Shown here one piece after another: positions 36,185 to 45,163 of a stretch of DNA of 64,000 nt. Numbering within the stretch: position 1 is the stretch's first letter; each line of letters starts with the position of its first letter. The position numbers were made by a program, and so were the translations under genes. The notes under the pieces were generated by a model, which had not been told where the DNA came from, made no database searches, and was given only the letters and a program-made list of their open reading frames with translations. Source of the stretch: Shewanella sp. KX20019 (GTDB lineage: Bacteria; Pseudomonadota; Gammaproteobacteria; Enterobacterales; Shewanellaceae); assembly GCF_016757755.1 (NCBI RefSeq), contig NZ_CP068437.1, positions 3,100,001 to 3,164,000 on the forward strand, in the 5' to 3' direction.

Positions 36185-37120
36185 TTAATTGAATGAAGGT
36201 CTATAAATAATATTTAGTTCTTTAAGCTTTTCATATACCGCTGGCTCACTCGACACTGGTAACTTTTGAAGCCTTTGAATAGCTGATTGTGTTGCCGTAC
36301 ATAAAGCAGGATCACCTTCAATAATACGGTTGGTCGTAACAAAACCATCTTTTGCCAGACGCACCAACACCTTACAACTCTTCCCTCTCATGGACTCTTC
36401 TTGTCGCACATTACGAGCAATCGTTGCAATAATCATTGATGTATAACGATCTACTTCACTCGTAACTTGTTTATTACGCGTTTGCGACAGTGCGACCTGC
36501 TCTGCAGCCAAAGCATCTTGCATCATCTGCTCTTGCTGCCGACGTGCTTGCTCCTCAGCTTTGCGTTTACGTTCAGCTTCCGCCTTACGCTTACGTTCAT
36601 CTGCGGCTTTCTTAGCTGCAGCTTCTTCTGCTTTGCGCTTATCAGCCGCTTTTTTCGCAGCTTCTTCAGACGCTTTGCGTTCCTTATCTTTTTGCTTACG
36701 ATCCGCTTCCGCTCTCGCTGCTTTCTCTTTTTCCTGTTTTTGCTTTAACTGAGCCGCTTTAGCGGCGTCATTAGCATTTCTGGTTTCAATCTCTTTCTGC
36801 TTACGTTGCTGCTCTAACTTTTTAATTTGTGCTTGCTCGCGTTCGCGCTCTTTTCGAGCTTCACGTACCCGCCTATCGGCGTCATCTTGACGAGCTTTCT
36901 CTTTACGTGCAGCTTCACGCTTTTGTGCTTTTAACCTTTCAACGTGCTCGGCGACTTTTTGCTGATCAACCACTACCGCTTGCACTGCTGGCGCACTAGC
37001 CTGCGGTATAGGTTTAGGCTTGTCAGAAAAATCTACCCCTAACGCTAGAATAACTATCACGCCAATATGAATCCCAGCTGAAATTGACACTGGAATGGTT
37101 AATTCTGATTTAGCCGCCAC
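36185..37120 (-). CDS. tolA: Cell envelope integrity protein TolA
   Basis: 311 residues: one N-terminal membrane helix (about 9-27), a long charged helical stretch rich in Lys, Ala, Glu and Arg (about 60-215, with repeats such as KKAADKRKAEEAAAKK), and a C-terminal domain (about 220-311) with the conserved pair of cysteines in GKSCKV and DPALCT. It connects the TolQR motor to TolB/Pal. The start overlaps the tolR stop. Confidence 0.95.
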   Translation of the reverse strand: MAAKSELTIPVSISAGIHIGVIVILALGVDFSDKPKPIPQASAPAVQAVVVDQQKVAEHVERLKAQKREAARKEKARQDDADRRVREARKEREREQAQIKKLEQQRKQKEIETRNANDAAKAAQLKQKQEKEKAARAEADRKQKDKERKASEEAAKKAADKRKAEEAAAKKAADERKRKAEAERKRKAEEQARRQQEQMMQDALAAEQVALSQTRNKQVTSEVDRYTSMIIATIARNVRQEESMRGKSCKVLVRLAKDGFVTTNRIIEGDPALCTATQSAIQRLQKLPVSSEPAVYEKLKELNIIYRPSFN

Positions 37121-37557
37121 TACTTATCCTCCGGCGAATCTGTCATCAATCCTACAGAAGGCACCCCAGCCCCTTGCAGCGTCACCATTAGCTGGATCAC
37201 CTTTTCATAAGCAATACTCCGGTCAGCTTTAACAACTACCGGACGCTCAGGCTCCAATTGAATAATCGCGCCAACGCGAATAGCAACTTCTTCAAGCTCA
37301 AGTACCTCTTTGGTACTCGAACTGCCCACATCTAAATAGTACTCACCCATGGCATCTATTGACGCAACCACTGGTGGCTTGCTATCAGCAGGTAAAGACT
37401 CTGCGGCGCCTTGGGGCAGATCAACTTTAACCCCTTGGGTTACAATCGGCGCAGTCACCATAAAGATAATTAAAAGTACCAACATCACATCGATATAGGG
37501 CACCACATTAATTTCAGCGACGGGGCGACGACGCTTCCTTTGGTAGCCTTGATGCAT
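37120..37557 (-). CDS. tolR: Tol-Pal system protein TolR
   Basis: 145-residue inner-membrane protein. One membrane helix near 18-38 contains the proton-channel aspartate (PYIDVMLVLLIIFMVTAPI), followed by a periplasmic domain with VDLPQGAAESLP. It belongs to the ExbD/TolR family and forms the proton-driven motor with TolQ. It shares single bases with tolQ upstream and tolA downstream, so translational coupling is likely. Confidence 0.96.
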   Translation of the reverse strand: MHQGYQRKRRRPVAEINVVPYIDVMLVLLIIFMVTAPIVTQGVKVDLPQGAAESLPADSKPPVVASIDAMGEYYLDVGSSSTKEVLELEEVAIRVGAIIQLEPERPVVVKADRSIAYEKVIQLMVTLQGAGVPSVGLMTDSPEDK

Positions 37558-38246
37558 TATGCCTGTTCCTTCTCGCTGTATGCTTGGCGATGCAAGATGC
37601 TTGAGAACTCTTCCATAAAGTTGGCGTAAGACATCTCTATCTTATCCACTTGAGTAGAGAAGCGGTTATAAGCAATGACGGCAGGAATAGCGGCAAACAG
37701 GCCCATTGCCGTTGCAATCAAGGCTTCTGCAATACCAGGCGCGACCATGGCAAGCGTGGCATTTTCAACCGCACCCAGGGCAATAAAAGAGTTCATGATC
37801 CCCCAAACCGTTCCAAACAGACCAATGTAAGGGCTAGTAGAACCTATTGTTGCCAATAGCGGTAAATGAGTTTCAAGCTTTTCCATTTCACGAGAAAGTG
37901 AGACTCGCATGGCACGGTAACTACCATCCATAACCGCTTCAGGCACTCGTCCGTTTAATTTATTCAAACGTGCGTACTCTTTAAAACCAGTCACAAACAG
38001 CGCTTCAAGACCTATGTTACGATCCTGGCGCGCAGACAGCTCTTGATAGAGTTTATTGAGATCAACACCCGACCAAAACTTATCTTCAAATTTGAGTGCT
38101 TCCTTTTTTGCTACCGTTAATAATTTACGACGTTGAAGGATCACAGCCCAAGAGGCAATAGATAGACTAAGTAAGGTCAACATTACAAATTTAACTAAAA
38201 AACTTGCTTGTAAAAATAATCCAATAAAAGAAATATCAGCTTCCAC
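37557..38246 (-). CDS. tolQ: Tol-Pal system protein TolQ
   Basis: 229-residue inner-membrane proton channel of the ExbB/TolQ/MotA family with three membrane helices (about 14-36, 132-155, 167-190); the second and third contain GLFGTVWGIM and AIPAVIAYN. The GTG at 38246 is chosen because AGGAG stands seven bases before it and the protein then starts EADISFIGLFLQ as in relatives; the longer frame starts at 38264. Overlaps ybgC by 11 bases. Confidence 0.95.
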   Translation of the reverse strand: MEADISFIGLFLQASFLVKFVMLTLLSLSIASWAVILQRRKLLTVAKKEALKFEDKFWSGVDLNKLYQELSARQDRNIGLEALFVTGFKEYARLNKLNGRVPEAVMDGSYRAMRVSLSREMEKLETHLPLLATIGSTSPYIGLFGTVWGIMNSFIALGAVENATLAMVAPGIAEALIATAMGLFAAIPAVIAYNRFSTQVDKIEMSYANFMEEFSSILHRQAYSEKEQA

Positions 38247-38634
38247 CGTTAAACTCCTGGGCAATATTTTGCGGAATGGCTCGGGGTCTCATACGTGATA
38301 ATGCGACGCAGGCAACTAAAATTTCAGCCTCGCAATACGTAACGCCCTGTTCATCAATTAAACGCTGTTTAAACACCAACGACGCTTTCTTAAGTTGTAT
38401 GACCTCTGTTTCGACCATAAGGTTCTGCTCAAAACGGGCAGCTTTACAAAAATCCACTGCTGCACGCTTTACAACAAAGGCGATATCGTCGGCAAGCAGT
38501 GCTGTCTGACTCACGCCCATCGCCCGTAACCATTCGGTTCGCGCGCGCTCAAAAAACTTTAAATAATTGGAGTGATAAACAACACCACCCGCATCAGTAT
38601 CTTCGTAATAAACGGAAATAGGCCAACGAAACAT
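38236..38634 (-). CDS. ybgC: Acyl-CoA thioesterase YbgC, Tol-Pal associated
   Basis: 132-residue hotdog-fold thioesterase of the 4-hydroxybenzoyl-CoA type. The signature YYEDTDAGGVVYHSNYLKFFERARTE-type segment begins at residue 9 and contains the catalytic Asp (Asp14 region). First gene of the tol-pal operon, as in E. coli, where it is membrane-associated and acts on short acyl-CoA or acyl-ACP. A start at 38736 would add an N-terminal hydrophobic extension not found in the family; the ATG at 38634 gives the normal length. Confidence 0.92.
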   Translation of the reverse strand: MFRWPISVYYEDTDAGGVVYHSNYLKFFERARTEWLRAMGVSQTALLADDIAFVVKRAAVDFCKAARFEQNLMVETEVIQLKKASLVFKQRLIDEQGVTYCEAEILVACVALSRMRPRAIPQNIAQEFNGGS

Positions 38635-39024
38635 ATAATGATATCGCCATTTAATCAGATAAAATAAGAGGCCTACTATACCTAGCCAGTATGCAATTGG
38701 GAATGGCGATATGTGATAAGCCGAGTGGTTCTTCATAAAATATTGTTAATAATCTTAAAGGATTATTACATCTATACCCAAGCTAACTCAAAATGGATAA
38801 TTCGGCATGCTGACCAATGATAGAGTTAACTTCGGTTAATTGCGCCAGTATTAACGGTATTGCCACCGTTTGTGCTGCTCTTCTTCATATAGTACTACTG
38901 GTTATCCTTTCTTTAACTAAGGTGCTTAGCTATCGTTTTTTGAGCAAAAGAAAGGGAAGCCTGAGCTCCCCTTCTAATCAACTAACTTCTGAGTCTAAAC
39001 CTAGTCCTAAAACCAAATCAAAAC
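38635..39024. other. Intergenic region upstream of the tol-pal operon
   Basis: About 390 bases that must hold the tol-pal promoter; I could not choose one with confidence. Two frames cross it (a 5' extension of ybgC and a plus-strand frame from 38817); neither has a ribosome-binding site, and the second runs into the end of the peptidase gene. Confidence 0.45.
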
Positions 39025-41181
39025 CTATTGTGCAATTTTGGCAGGGATGTTTAGACCAAAGTTATGCCATAAAAAACTATAAATATCAGCAAACTCATCA
39101 ATCTTCATCGCCGTCGGCTTACCAGCGCCGTGGCCCGCTTTCGACTCTATTCGCATGATAACAGGCGCATCGCCTTGCTGTTTCTCTTGCATCATGGCAC
39201 CAAACTTAAAGCTATGCAGTGGTACAACCCTGTCATCGTGATCTGCAGTCATCACCATGGTAGCAGGGTAAGATTGTGCTGTTACATTGTGGTATGGCGA
39301 GTAGGCATATAAAGCAGGGAACTGCTCGCCGTTATCGGCACTACCGTATTCGCTAGTCCATGCCCAGCCGATAGTGAACTTTTGGAAACGTAGCATATCC
39401 AACACACCTACCGCTGGCAGCACAGCTGCAAACAGTTCTGGACGCTGAGTCAATGCTGCGCCCATCAACAAACCACCATTACTACGGCCGTAAGCACCTA
39501 GCTTAGAAGTGTTAGTGTAGTTCTCATTGATCAAGTACTCAGCAGCGGCATAATAATCGTCAAAAACATTCTGTTTTTTGTCGAACATACCCGCTTGATG
39601 CCAACTTTCACCGTATTCAGCACCACCACGCAAGTTAGGCACTGCGTATACACCGCCCATGTCCATCCATGCGATATTTGCAGGGCTAAAACGTGGGGTT
39701 AATGAAATAGCAAAACCACCGTAAGCATATAGCAAGGTCGGATTGTTACCGTCTTTAATCAAGCCTTTTTTGTATGAGATCATCATCGGCACTTTAGTAC
39801 CGTCTTTACTGCGATAAAACACTTGCTCTGACGTGTAATTATCAGGCTCAAATGAGACGGTTGGTTTGGAGTAAAGTGTTGACTTCCCCGTTTTGAAATC
39901 AAATTTGTAAGTAGTTTGCGGTTGAGTGTAACTATTGAATACGTAGTAGAAGTAATCTTTACTGCGTTTACCATAAGGCCCAGCAACCTTTCCTTTACCT
40001 GGTAAAGCAACGTCTTGGCGCTTATCACCATTCATGCTGTAAATCGTTAATTTGCCAAGAACGTCATGCAGGTAGCTGACAACGATATGATCATTAACGA
40101 TAGCAATATTGCTTATCGGGTCTTTTAGCTCAGGAATAATGGTCTGCCAATTGTCCTTAGCGCTTTTATTCACATCAATGGCAATCACTTTGCCGTTTGG
40201 CGCGTGATAATCTGTTTTAAAGTAGAAAGTCGACTTATCGTTACCAATAAAGCTATATTCCGCCTCTAAGTCAGGGATAAGTTCAACTACTTCAGCTTGA
40301 GGAGTTTTCAATGATTTATAAAAGAAACGGTTGCGGCTGTCAGTACCTTGCGAGATATAAAGCAACAGGTAATCGCCTTTTTCAGTCACTTCAATCCCAA
40401 AGCCCCAATCTTTGTTTTGTGGCCTTTCATATACCAAGGTGTCTGCTGACTGGCTGCTGCCTATTTTATGAAAATACACTTTTTGATTAAAGTTCACATC
40501 AGCGAGTGCGTTTCCTCCCTTTGGCGCATCATAACGGGCGTAATAGACGCCAGTGTTATCACTATTCCACACCGCACTGGAAAACTTTATCCAATCTAGC
40601 TGATCAGTTAACTTCTTTCCCGTCGCAATATCGACAAAGTGCCAGGTTTGCCAATCAGAACCTGATTTGGAAATACCGTATGCTAACGTTTTACCATCAT
40701 CACTGACCGACGTACCCGACAGCGCAATAGTGCCGTCAGATGAAAACGTATTCGGGTCAAGTAGCACTTTCTCGTTACCCTTGGCATCTTTCACAAATAA
40801 AACGGACTGGGCTTGCAGGCCGTTATTGCGATAGTAAAAAGTGTTAGTGCCCTTTTCATTTGGCGCAGAAATTTTCTCAAAATTCCACAGTTCAGTGATG
40901 CGATCGACAATGGCTTGTTTGTTTTCAATAGCACCTAAGTAAGCTTTGCCATCTTGCTGTTGCTGCTTCACCCATTGCAGAGTTTTATCTGACTCAACTT
41001 CTAAATAACGGTAAGGATCAGCTACCTGAACACCATGAATGGTTTCAATGACGCTATCTTGGCCCGCTATAACCGCTTCGGCCTGTGGTTCTTCAACAGA
41101 TGGTGATTGGCACCCGACGATGGCAACCCCTAATCCGATAGCCAATAACTGTCTTTTGGCAAAAAAAGAATTAATTCGCAT
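39025..41181 (-). CDS. Prolyl oligopeptidase family lipoprotein (S9A)
   Basis: 718-residue serine peptidase that cleaves short peptides after proline. The N-terminus is a lipoprotein signal ending IVGC (Cys at about 24), with Gln next, predicting an outer-membrane location. The seven-bladed propeller domain spans about 80-430. The alpha/beta-hydrolase domain has nucleophile GRSNGG (about 568), Asp in DHDDRVVP and His in KAGHGAG near 680. Length and motifs fit S9A. Monocistronic, with an isolated promoter region upstream. Confidence 0.92.
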   Translation of the reverse strand: MRINSFFAKRQLLAIGLGVAIVGCQSPSVEEPQAEAVIAGQDSVIETIHGVQVADPYRYLEVESDKTLQWVKQQQQDGKAYLGAIENKQAIVDRITELWNFEKISAPNEKGTNTFYYRNNGLQAQSVLFVKDAKGNEKVLLDPNTFSSDGTIALSGTSVSDDGKTLAYGISKSGSDWQTWHFVDIATGKKLTDQLDWIKFSSAVWNSDNTGVYYARYDAPKGGNALADVNFNQKVYFHKIGSSQSADTLVYERPQNKDWGFGIEVTEKGDYLLLYISQGTDSRNRFFYKSLKTPQAEVVELIPDLEAEYSFIGNDKSTFYFKTDYHAPNGKVIAIDVNKSAKDNWQTIIPELKDPISNIAIVNDHIVVSYLHDVLGKLTIYSMNGDKRQDVALPGKGKVAGPYGKRSKDYFYYVFNSYTQPQTTYKFDFKTGKSTLYSKPTVSFEPDNYTSEQVFYRSKDGTKVPMMISYKKGLIKDGNNPTLLYAYGGFAISLTPRFSPANIAWMDMGGVYAVPNLRGGAEYGESWHQAGMFDKKQNVFDDYYAAAEYLINENYTNTSKLGAYGRSNGGLLMGAALTQRPELFAAVLPAVGVLDMLRFQKFTIGWAWTSEYGSADNGEQFPALYAYSPYHNVTAQSYPATMVMTADHDDRVVPLHSFKFGAMMQEKQQGDAPVIMRIESKAGHGAGKPTAMKIDEFADIYSFLWHNFGLNIPAKIAQ

Positions 41182-41513
41182 TATTTATATCCCTGATTCA
41201 CTTATCCGTAGTGCAACACACCTGAACTGCCTGACTAGGTAAGCTTTTTTATTAAGTTGCCATAAATGGCCATTTTCAAGATGTACTATACAAACTAATA
41301 AAAAACAGCGCAAAAAATTGTTGTAGCCCTAGCTTGGCTTATGTCACGGCTCCATCATTAATAATCTAGCAACATAGATTAATTATATATTATGTAGAAT
41401 TATGCATAAAACGTGACTAAGGACTCGTTAAGTAGCCTCTAGAGCGATAAAACCGTCAAAAACCCGCCACCAACACATTAGTAAAACTAATGATGACATT
41501 CAATTATTCTAGT

Positions 41514-41542
41514 TTGTAAGGTTAGCATCCTCGCTCTATAAT
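41514..41542 (+). promoter_or_regulatory. Strong sigma-70 promoter of a candidate small RNA
   Basis: TTGTAA (41514-41519) and a perfect TATAAT (41537-41542) are separated by 17 bases. No open reading frame follows; transcription would start near 41549. Confidence 0.75.
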
Positions 41543-41548
41543 TCGTCT

Positions 41549-41721
41549 CGTTTTCAGGAAGTGTCTGCCTAGCAGATTCGGAAACAAAGAACTCTTAAAC
41601 TTTGGTGGTTATCCACGGAAGTTACATCCCTGGTTCTTAGCTTGACTTCCTTCCTTCAATTTGTTGATTGCAAATCATATATTTTTGCAGCCCGCTTACT
41701 TTTGTAAGCGGGCTTTTTTTT
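41549..41721 (+). ncRNA. Candidate small RNA, about 170 nt
   Basis: A consensus-like promoter and a strong terminator of the same polarity bracket a gene-free stretch between divergent-to-convergent neighbours. Foldable elements: AGGAAGT (41556-41562) pairs with ACTTCCT (41645-41651); TCTGC-cta-GCAGA (41564-41576); AAGAAC (41587-41592) pairs with GTTCTT (41633-41638), enclosing GTGG-ttat-CCAC (41605-41616). A C/U-rich run ACTTCCTTCCTTC could pair with Shine-Dalgarno sequences. It ends in AGCCCGCTTAC / GTAAGCGGGCT plus eight T. I could not match it to a named sRNA. Confidence 0.65.
41689..41721 (+). terminator. Terminator of the candidate small RNA
   Basis: An 11-bp perfect stem with a TTTT loop and eight T residues. 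motY, on the other strand, has its own separate terminator. Confidence 0.88.
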
Positions 41722-41748
41722 ATCTTTTTTTTACCAATGCCTAAATAA

Positions 41749-41777
41749 CAAAAAGCCCCGCTATATAAACAGGGCTA
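41749..41777 (-). terminator. Terminator of motY
   Basis: AGCCC and GGGCT stem (with one internal mismatch) followed, on the minus strand, by TTTTTG. Confidence 0.65.
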
Positions 41778-41817
41778 ATATGGTGATTAAGGTAACAAGA
41801 GCACCTAGGTTAAATGC

Positions 41818-42687
41818 TTAAAGCGGTTTACTTATTCTAATCACTACTCTGCGGTTTCTGGCGCGCTCATCAATGCTTAGGTTTGATGCCACATGTCTAC
41901 GCTCTCCATGACCCATGGTGTGAATACGACTCTGTGGAATACCGCTAGCCACAAACAGCTCTTTCACTGAATCTGCGCGCTGTACCGACACCTTTTCGTT
42001 AGCGCTGCGACCACCATAGCTATCGGTGTAAGCATCAATTAATACTAGATCAACATTTTGGTCGTAGGCTAGATATTCTTGTACCTTGCTAATTTGTGCC
42101 TTGGCATAACGTGTTAACTCCGTGCCACCCGACTCGTAGGTGAGCACTGTAAAGGCGATATCTTCAAAAGAGTAAGGCAGTAGTGTCGACAAGCAAGATT
42201 TAAACTGCGCGTATTGGCGCCTAAAGTTTACCGCAGACAAGCCAACCGCTATTTTATTACTCTCGTTGTACCAATCAGCATAATAAAAAGTAGGTTGCAT
42301 ACCGCTCTCAAGTTCGGCCAACATCGACCAAGCTGCGTTACGCGGCACTTCACCACTAAAATATTTCTGATAGGTCAGCTCAGTGATCTCTTTTGAAACC
42401 ACACCTGGTCGCCATGCCGGCGCCATGCTCATTAACTTAGCCTCTGTGACTTGGTCAGGTTTAACCCACATATCGAGAGTAAAGTTCAAATTATGGTTTT
42501 TACCCGCAATACTGGTAAAAACAGCTTTTCCGTAGGAAGGGATATCGTGCTCAAGACGACACATTACCGGATTATTGCCGCTCACGCGCCACTGAGACTC
42601 TTCTAATGAAGCCACATATTGCTTTAAATCAGCGTTGGCAAAAAAGGGGAAGCATATTAATGTCGCAAAAAGAACGCTAAGCCGCAT
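41818..42687 (-). CDS. motY: Sodium-driven flagellar stator-associated protein MotY
   Basis: 289-residue periplasmic protein of the T-ring that holds PomAB stators around the polar flagellar motor. It has a Sec signal peptide cleaved after FFANA (about residue 19). An N-terminal domain (about 20-155) is followed by an OmpA-like peptidoglycan-binding domain (about 165-285) with IDAYTDSYGGRSANEKVSVQRADSVK and GHGERRHVASN...RNRRVVIRI. The ATG at 42687 starts at the signal peptide; the longer frame (42804) is rejected. It points to a polar flagellum with Na+-type stators. Divergent from rnt. Confidence 0.92.
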   Translation of the reverse strand: MRLSVLFATLICFPFFANADLKQYVASLEESQWRVSGNNPVMCRLEHDIPSYGKAVFTSIAGKNHNLNFTLDMWVKPDQVTEAKLMSMAPAWRPGVVSKEITELTYQKYFSGEVPRNAAWSMLAELESGMQPTFYYADWYNESNKIAVGLSAVNFRRQYAQFKSCLSTLLPYSFEDIAFTVLTYESGGTELTRYAKAQISKVQEYLAYDQNVDLVLIDAYTDSYGGRSANEKVSVQRADSVKELFVASGIPQSRIHTMGHGERRHVASNLSIDERARNRRVVIRISKPL

Positions 42688-42827
42688 AAAACTACTCTCT
42701 ATAATTGAGTCACTACACTCTATCGGCACAAAATTATCTTTCTTTAGCTTATAAAACGACCAAACGAACATGACAGTCATTATCTGTTGCCCCATAATAG
42801 GCACCTGCTAACTTTTTGGAAAATTTA

Positions 42828-43514
42828 ATGACTGACACTTTCGACCCCAACAAATTGAAAAACCGCTTTAGAGGATACTTCCCAGTGGTTATCGATGTTG
42901 AAACAGCCGGGTTCAATTCAAAGACCGACGCGCTACTAGAAATTGCAGTCACTATGTTAAAGATGGATGACGACGGCATAATCGGCTTAGATAAGACGCT
43001 GCATTATCACATCGAGCCATTTGAAGGTTCTAACCTCGAACCAGAAGCGTTAGCATTCAACGGTATTGACCCGACTAACCCGCTTCGCGGCGCAGTAAGT
43101 GAGAAAGAAGCTTTTCTAGAGATATTTAAAGAGGTAAAAAAAGCCCAAAAAGCCTCAGAGTGTCATCGCAGTATTATTGTGGCCCATAATGCCGCATTCG
43201 ATCATGGCTTTGTTAGCCAAGCCATCGAGCGTAATGGCCTTAAACGCACACCGTTTCACCCTTTTGCCACATTCGACACAGCTGCACTTGCAGGTCTTGC
43301 CATCGGCCAAACTGTATTGGCGAAAGCGTGCGCAATGGCAGGCATTCCATTTGATAACCGTGAAGCCCACTCGGCGTTATATGACACAGAGCGCACCGCG
43401 GAACTGTTCTGCTTAATCGTCAACCGCTGGAAGTCACTCGGCGGCTGGCCATACATCGCCGACGAGTCTGAGTCAGAAGATGTGGCGGAAGTAGACGTTA
43501 AACCTGAAGCCTAG
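42828..43514 (+). CDS. rnt: Ribonuclease T
   Basis: 228-residue DEDD-family 3'-5' exoribonuclease that trims tRNA and 5S rRNA ends. ExoI VIDVETAGF (about 22-30), ExoII HNAAFDHGFV (about 123-132) and ExoIII HSALYDTERTAELF (about 180-193) carry the four acidic residues and the histidine. The ATG at 42828 has TGGA upstream; a TTG at 42816 would add four residues. Monocistronic with a terminator. The motY/rnt arrangement is the one I know from Shewanella. Confidence 0.95.
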   Translation: MTDTFDPNKLKNRFRGYFPVVIDVETAGFNSKTDALLEIAVTMLKMDDDGIIGLDKTLHYHIEPFEGSNLEPEALAFNGIDPTNPLRGAVSEKEAFLEIFKEVKKAQKASECHRSIIVAHNAAFDHGFVSQAIERNGLKRTPFHPFATFDTAALAGLAIGQTVLAKACAMAGIPFDNREAHSALYDTERTAELFCLIVNRWKSLGGWPYIADESESEDVAEVDVKPEA

Positions 43515-43544
43515 CCGTAAGGTTAGCTTTCATCGCTAATTAAA

Positions 43545-43569
43545 AAGCCGCAAATAATGCGGCTTTTTT
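43545..43569 (+). terminator. Terminator after rnt
   Basis: AAGCCGCA and TGCGGCTT stem followed by TTTTA. Confidence 0.85.
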
Positions 43570-43675
43570 ATGTTTTAAATTTGAGCTTGGAGTTAAGATC
43601 AAAGAACGCCAATTACTCAGGACTTATCGAAAAATCGTCTCACATTGTCTTTTGTTATAATTACCTACCCAAAAC

Positions 43676-44098
43676 TTATGCTTCTTGAGGGTATGCTTGC
43701 CCTTTATCTTGGTTTGAGGCGGGTGAGGAAGCGTGTCTATGTAACCATACCCACCTATCTGTTTTTCTTAATGCCACACTCCAACGAATTGGAATTTTTA
43801 ATTTACTACTCGGGGAGTCAAGATGAATCGCTAATGAAATAGCAACTACAGCATAATCATTTAAAATAGTTATCTTTGACCATTGCCACTCAAATTCACT
43901 TGCAGTAGCTTCAGCAAAATTTCGAAGGAACAACTCCTTAACAGAATGTCTTCCTACGCAAAGTTCGTCAGCACCAGTACCAATGACAGAAATATCATTG
44001 CTATCCTCAAAAACATGCATCAAGGCATTAATATCTTTAGCACAATATGCTTTTGCATAATCTTCTAAAGTAGATTTGATTTCTTGTTGTTCTGTCAT
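43676..44098 (-). CDS. NTF2/SnoaL-like protein, DUF4440-type
   Basis: 140-residue alpha+beta cone-fold protein: IKSTLEDYAKAYCAKDINALMHVFEDSNDISVIGTG at the start is the typical SnoaL-like opening, and SVALRKTDRWVWLHRHAS the typical closing strand pair. Such proteins are ketosteroid-isomerase-like; many are non-enzymatic. GGAAGGTG stands just before the ATG at 44098. The 3' end of the frame (SSPASNQDKGQAYPQEA) is hydrophilic. Function unknown. Confidence 0.75.
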   Translation of the reverse strand: MTEQQEIKSTLEDYAKAYCAKDINALMHVFEDSNDISVIGTGADELCVGRHSVKELFLRNFAEATASEFEWQWSKITILNDYAVVAISLAIHLDSPSSKLKIPIRWSVALRKTDRWVWLHRHASSPASNQDKGQAYPQEA

Positions 44099-44287
44099 GT
44101 AACACCTTCCGAATTTAAGATCTAATATAAATATAGCCACTCACAATAGATCAACAATACAATTCGGTATGGGTGGCTCGATTTACTGCTTGGTAATCGG
44201 CAATTAAAATTGCTACAGAATTTAGTTCTGGCTCCACAATCATGCAGTTAAATTCATGGGGAGCCCTCAGACTCCACTCCCGCATAT

Positions 44288-45163
44288 TCATGACGAAGGC
44301 GTATGATTTTCTAACCACATTAAAGGGTGCTGCCACAAATGACTCGCTTTGCGACTAAAAAACTTCATATGCCCTATTTCACCCAAATTGTTAGCTTCAG
44401 GCGATAAGGTCATTGTTGCAGCATTCATGTTTTCAAACACAGCCAACATATCTGTCACATTGATATCAATAGCAATATCATCATCGGTTGCATTTACCCA
44501 CAGTGACGGCGTCGAAAGCGAATTGTACGAGTGAGTATGTATCGATTTTCCAAAAGCTGTTTTTACATAACCCTGACCATTACACCAATGACGCCATTGT
44601 TGGGCAACGCCTTTAGGCAGCGGCTCTCCCATGCCAAGCAACTGCGATTTAGTATGGCCAAAAAGCAAGTTACTCACAGGAATAAATAGATTCATAAAAA
44701 AATGCGCTTTTAAGGCGTAAGGCATTTTCATGTTTTTTAACCGACCGGAAGAGCTCGCAAAAGTGAAGATTGAGTTGAGATCTCTGGCATTGTGCATTAA
44801 ACCAACCAATTGCCCACCCGCACTGTGACCAATCAAATGATAAGCACTATCTGGATAGCTTTTTTTGAGGAACTCAAGAATGGCTGGCATATCTTGTTCG
44901 CCCCAACACTGCAATGTGGCATTACTAGCACTAACTTTACCCGATAATGACAGTCCAATACCGCGGTTATCAAAGGTGATCACGGCATAACCATGCCCAG
45001 CTAAAAACTCGGCAAACCCCTTGTAAAATCGCTGCGAGATCCCAGTGGCTGGGCCGATCAATATCGCCCCTTTCACCTTACCGCGGGGTTTAAATAAGGT
45101 GGCTGCAAGTTTGTAATCGTCTTGGCAATAAACCTCTACGTCTTCGATGGAAAAATCATTCAT
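44288..45163 (-). CDS. Alpha/beta hydrolase, serine aminopeptidase-like
   Basis: 291-residue hydrolase of the DUF1749/serine aminopeptidase S33 type. The oxyanion-hole segment is LIGPATGISQRFY (about 36-48). The nucleophile elbow is GHSAGG near 117-122, the Asp is near 225 (WVNATDDDIA), and His is in GEIGHMKFF near 265. The substrate is not known; proteins of this layout act as esterases. A 61-codon frame at 44151-44336 overlaps its end and is not called. Confidence 0.8.
   Translation of the reverse strand: MNDFSIEDVEVYCQDDYKLAATLFKPRGKVKGAILIGPATGISQRFYKGFAEFLAGHGYAVITFDNRGIGLSLSGKVSASNATLQCWGEQDMPAILEFLKKSYPDSAYHLIGHSAGGQLVGLMHNARDLNSIFTFASSSGRLKNMKMPYALKAHFFMNLFIPVSNLLFGHTKSQLLGMGEPLPKGVAQQWRHWCNGQGYVKTAFGKSIHTHSYNSLSTPSLWVNATDDDIAIDINVTDMLAVFENMNAATMTLSPEANNLGEIGHMKFFSRKASHLWQHPLMWLENHTPSS

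Noticed and set aside
36467..36752. Plus-strand frames of 93 and 63 codons opposite tolA
   Set aside because: They are complements of the Lys/Ala/Glu-rich repeat region of tolA, which produces long hydrophobic antisense frames by composition alone.
38817..39158. 113-codon plus-strand frame with a hydrophobic stretch
   Set aside because: No Shine-Dalgarno sequence, overlaps the end of the peptidase gene by more than 130 bases on the other strand, and the second half is low-complexity Ser/Lys.
44151..44336. 61-codon minus-strand frame after the alpha/beta hydrolase
   Set aside because: It begins inside the hydrolase gene in another frame without a ribosome-binding site; it could be a relic, but nothing supports expression.
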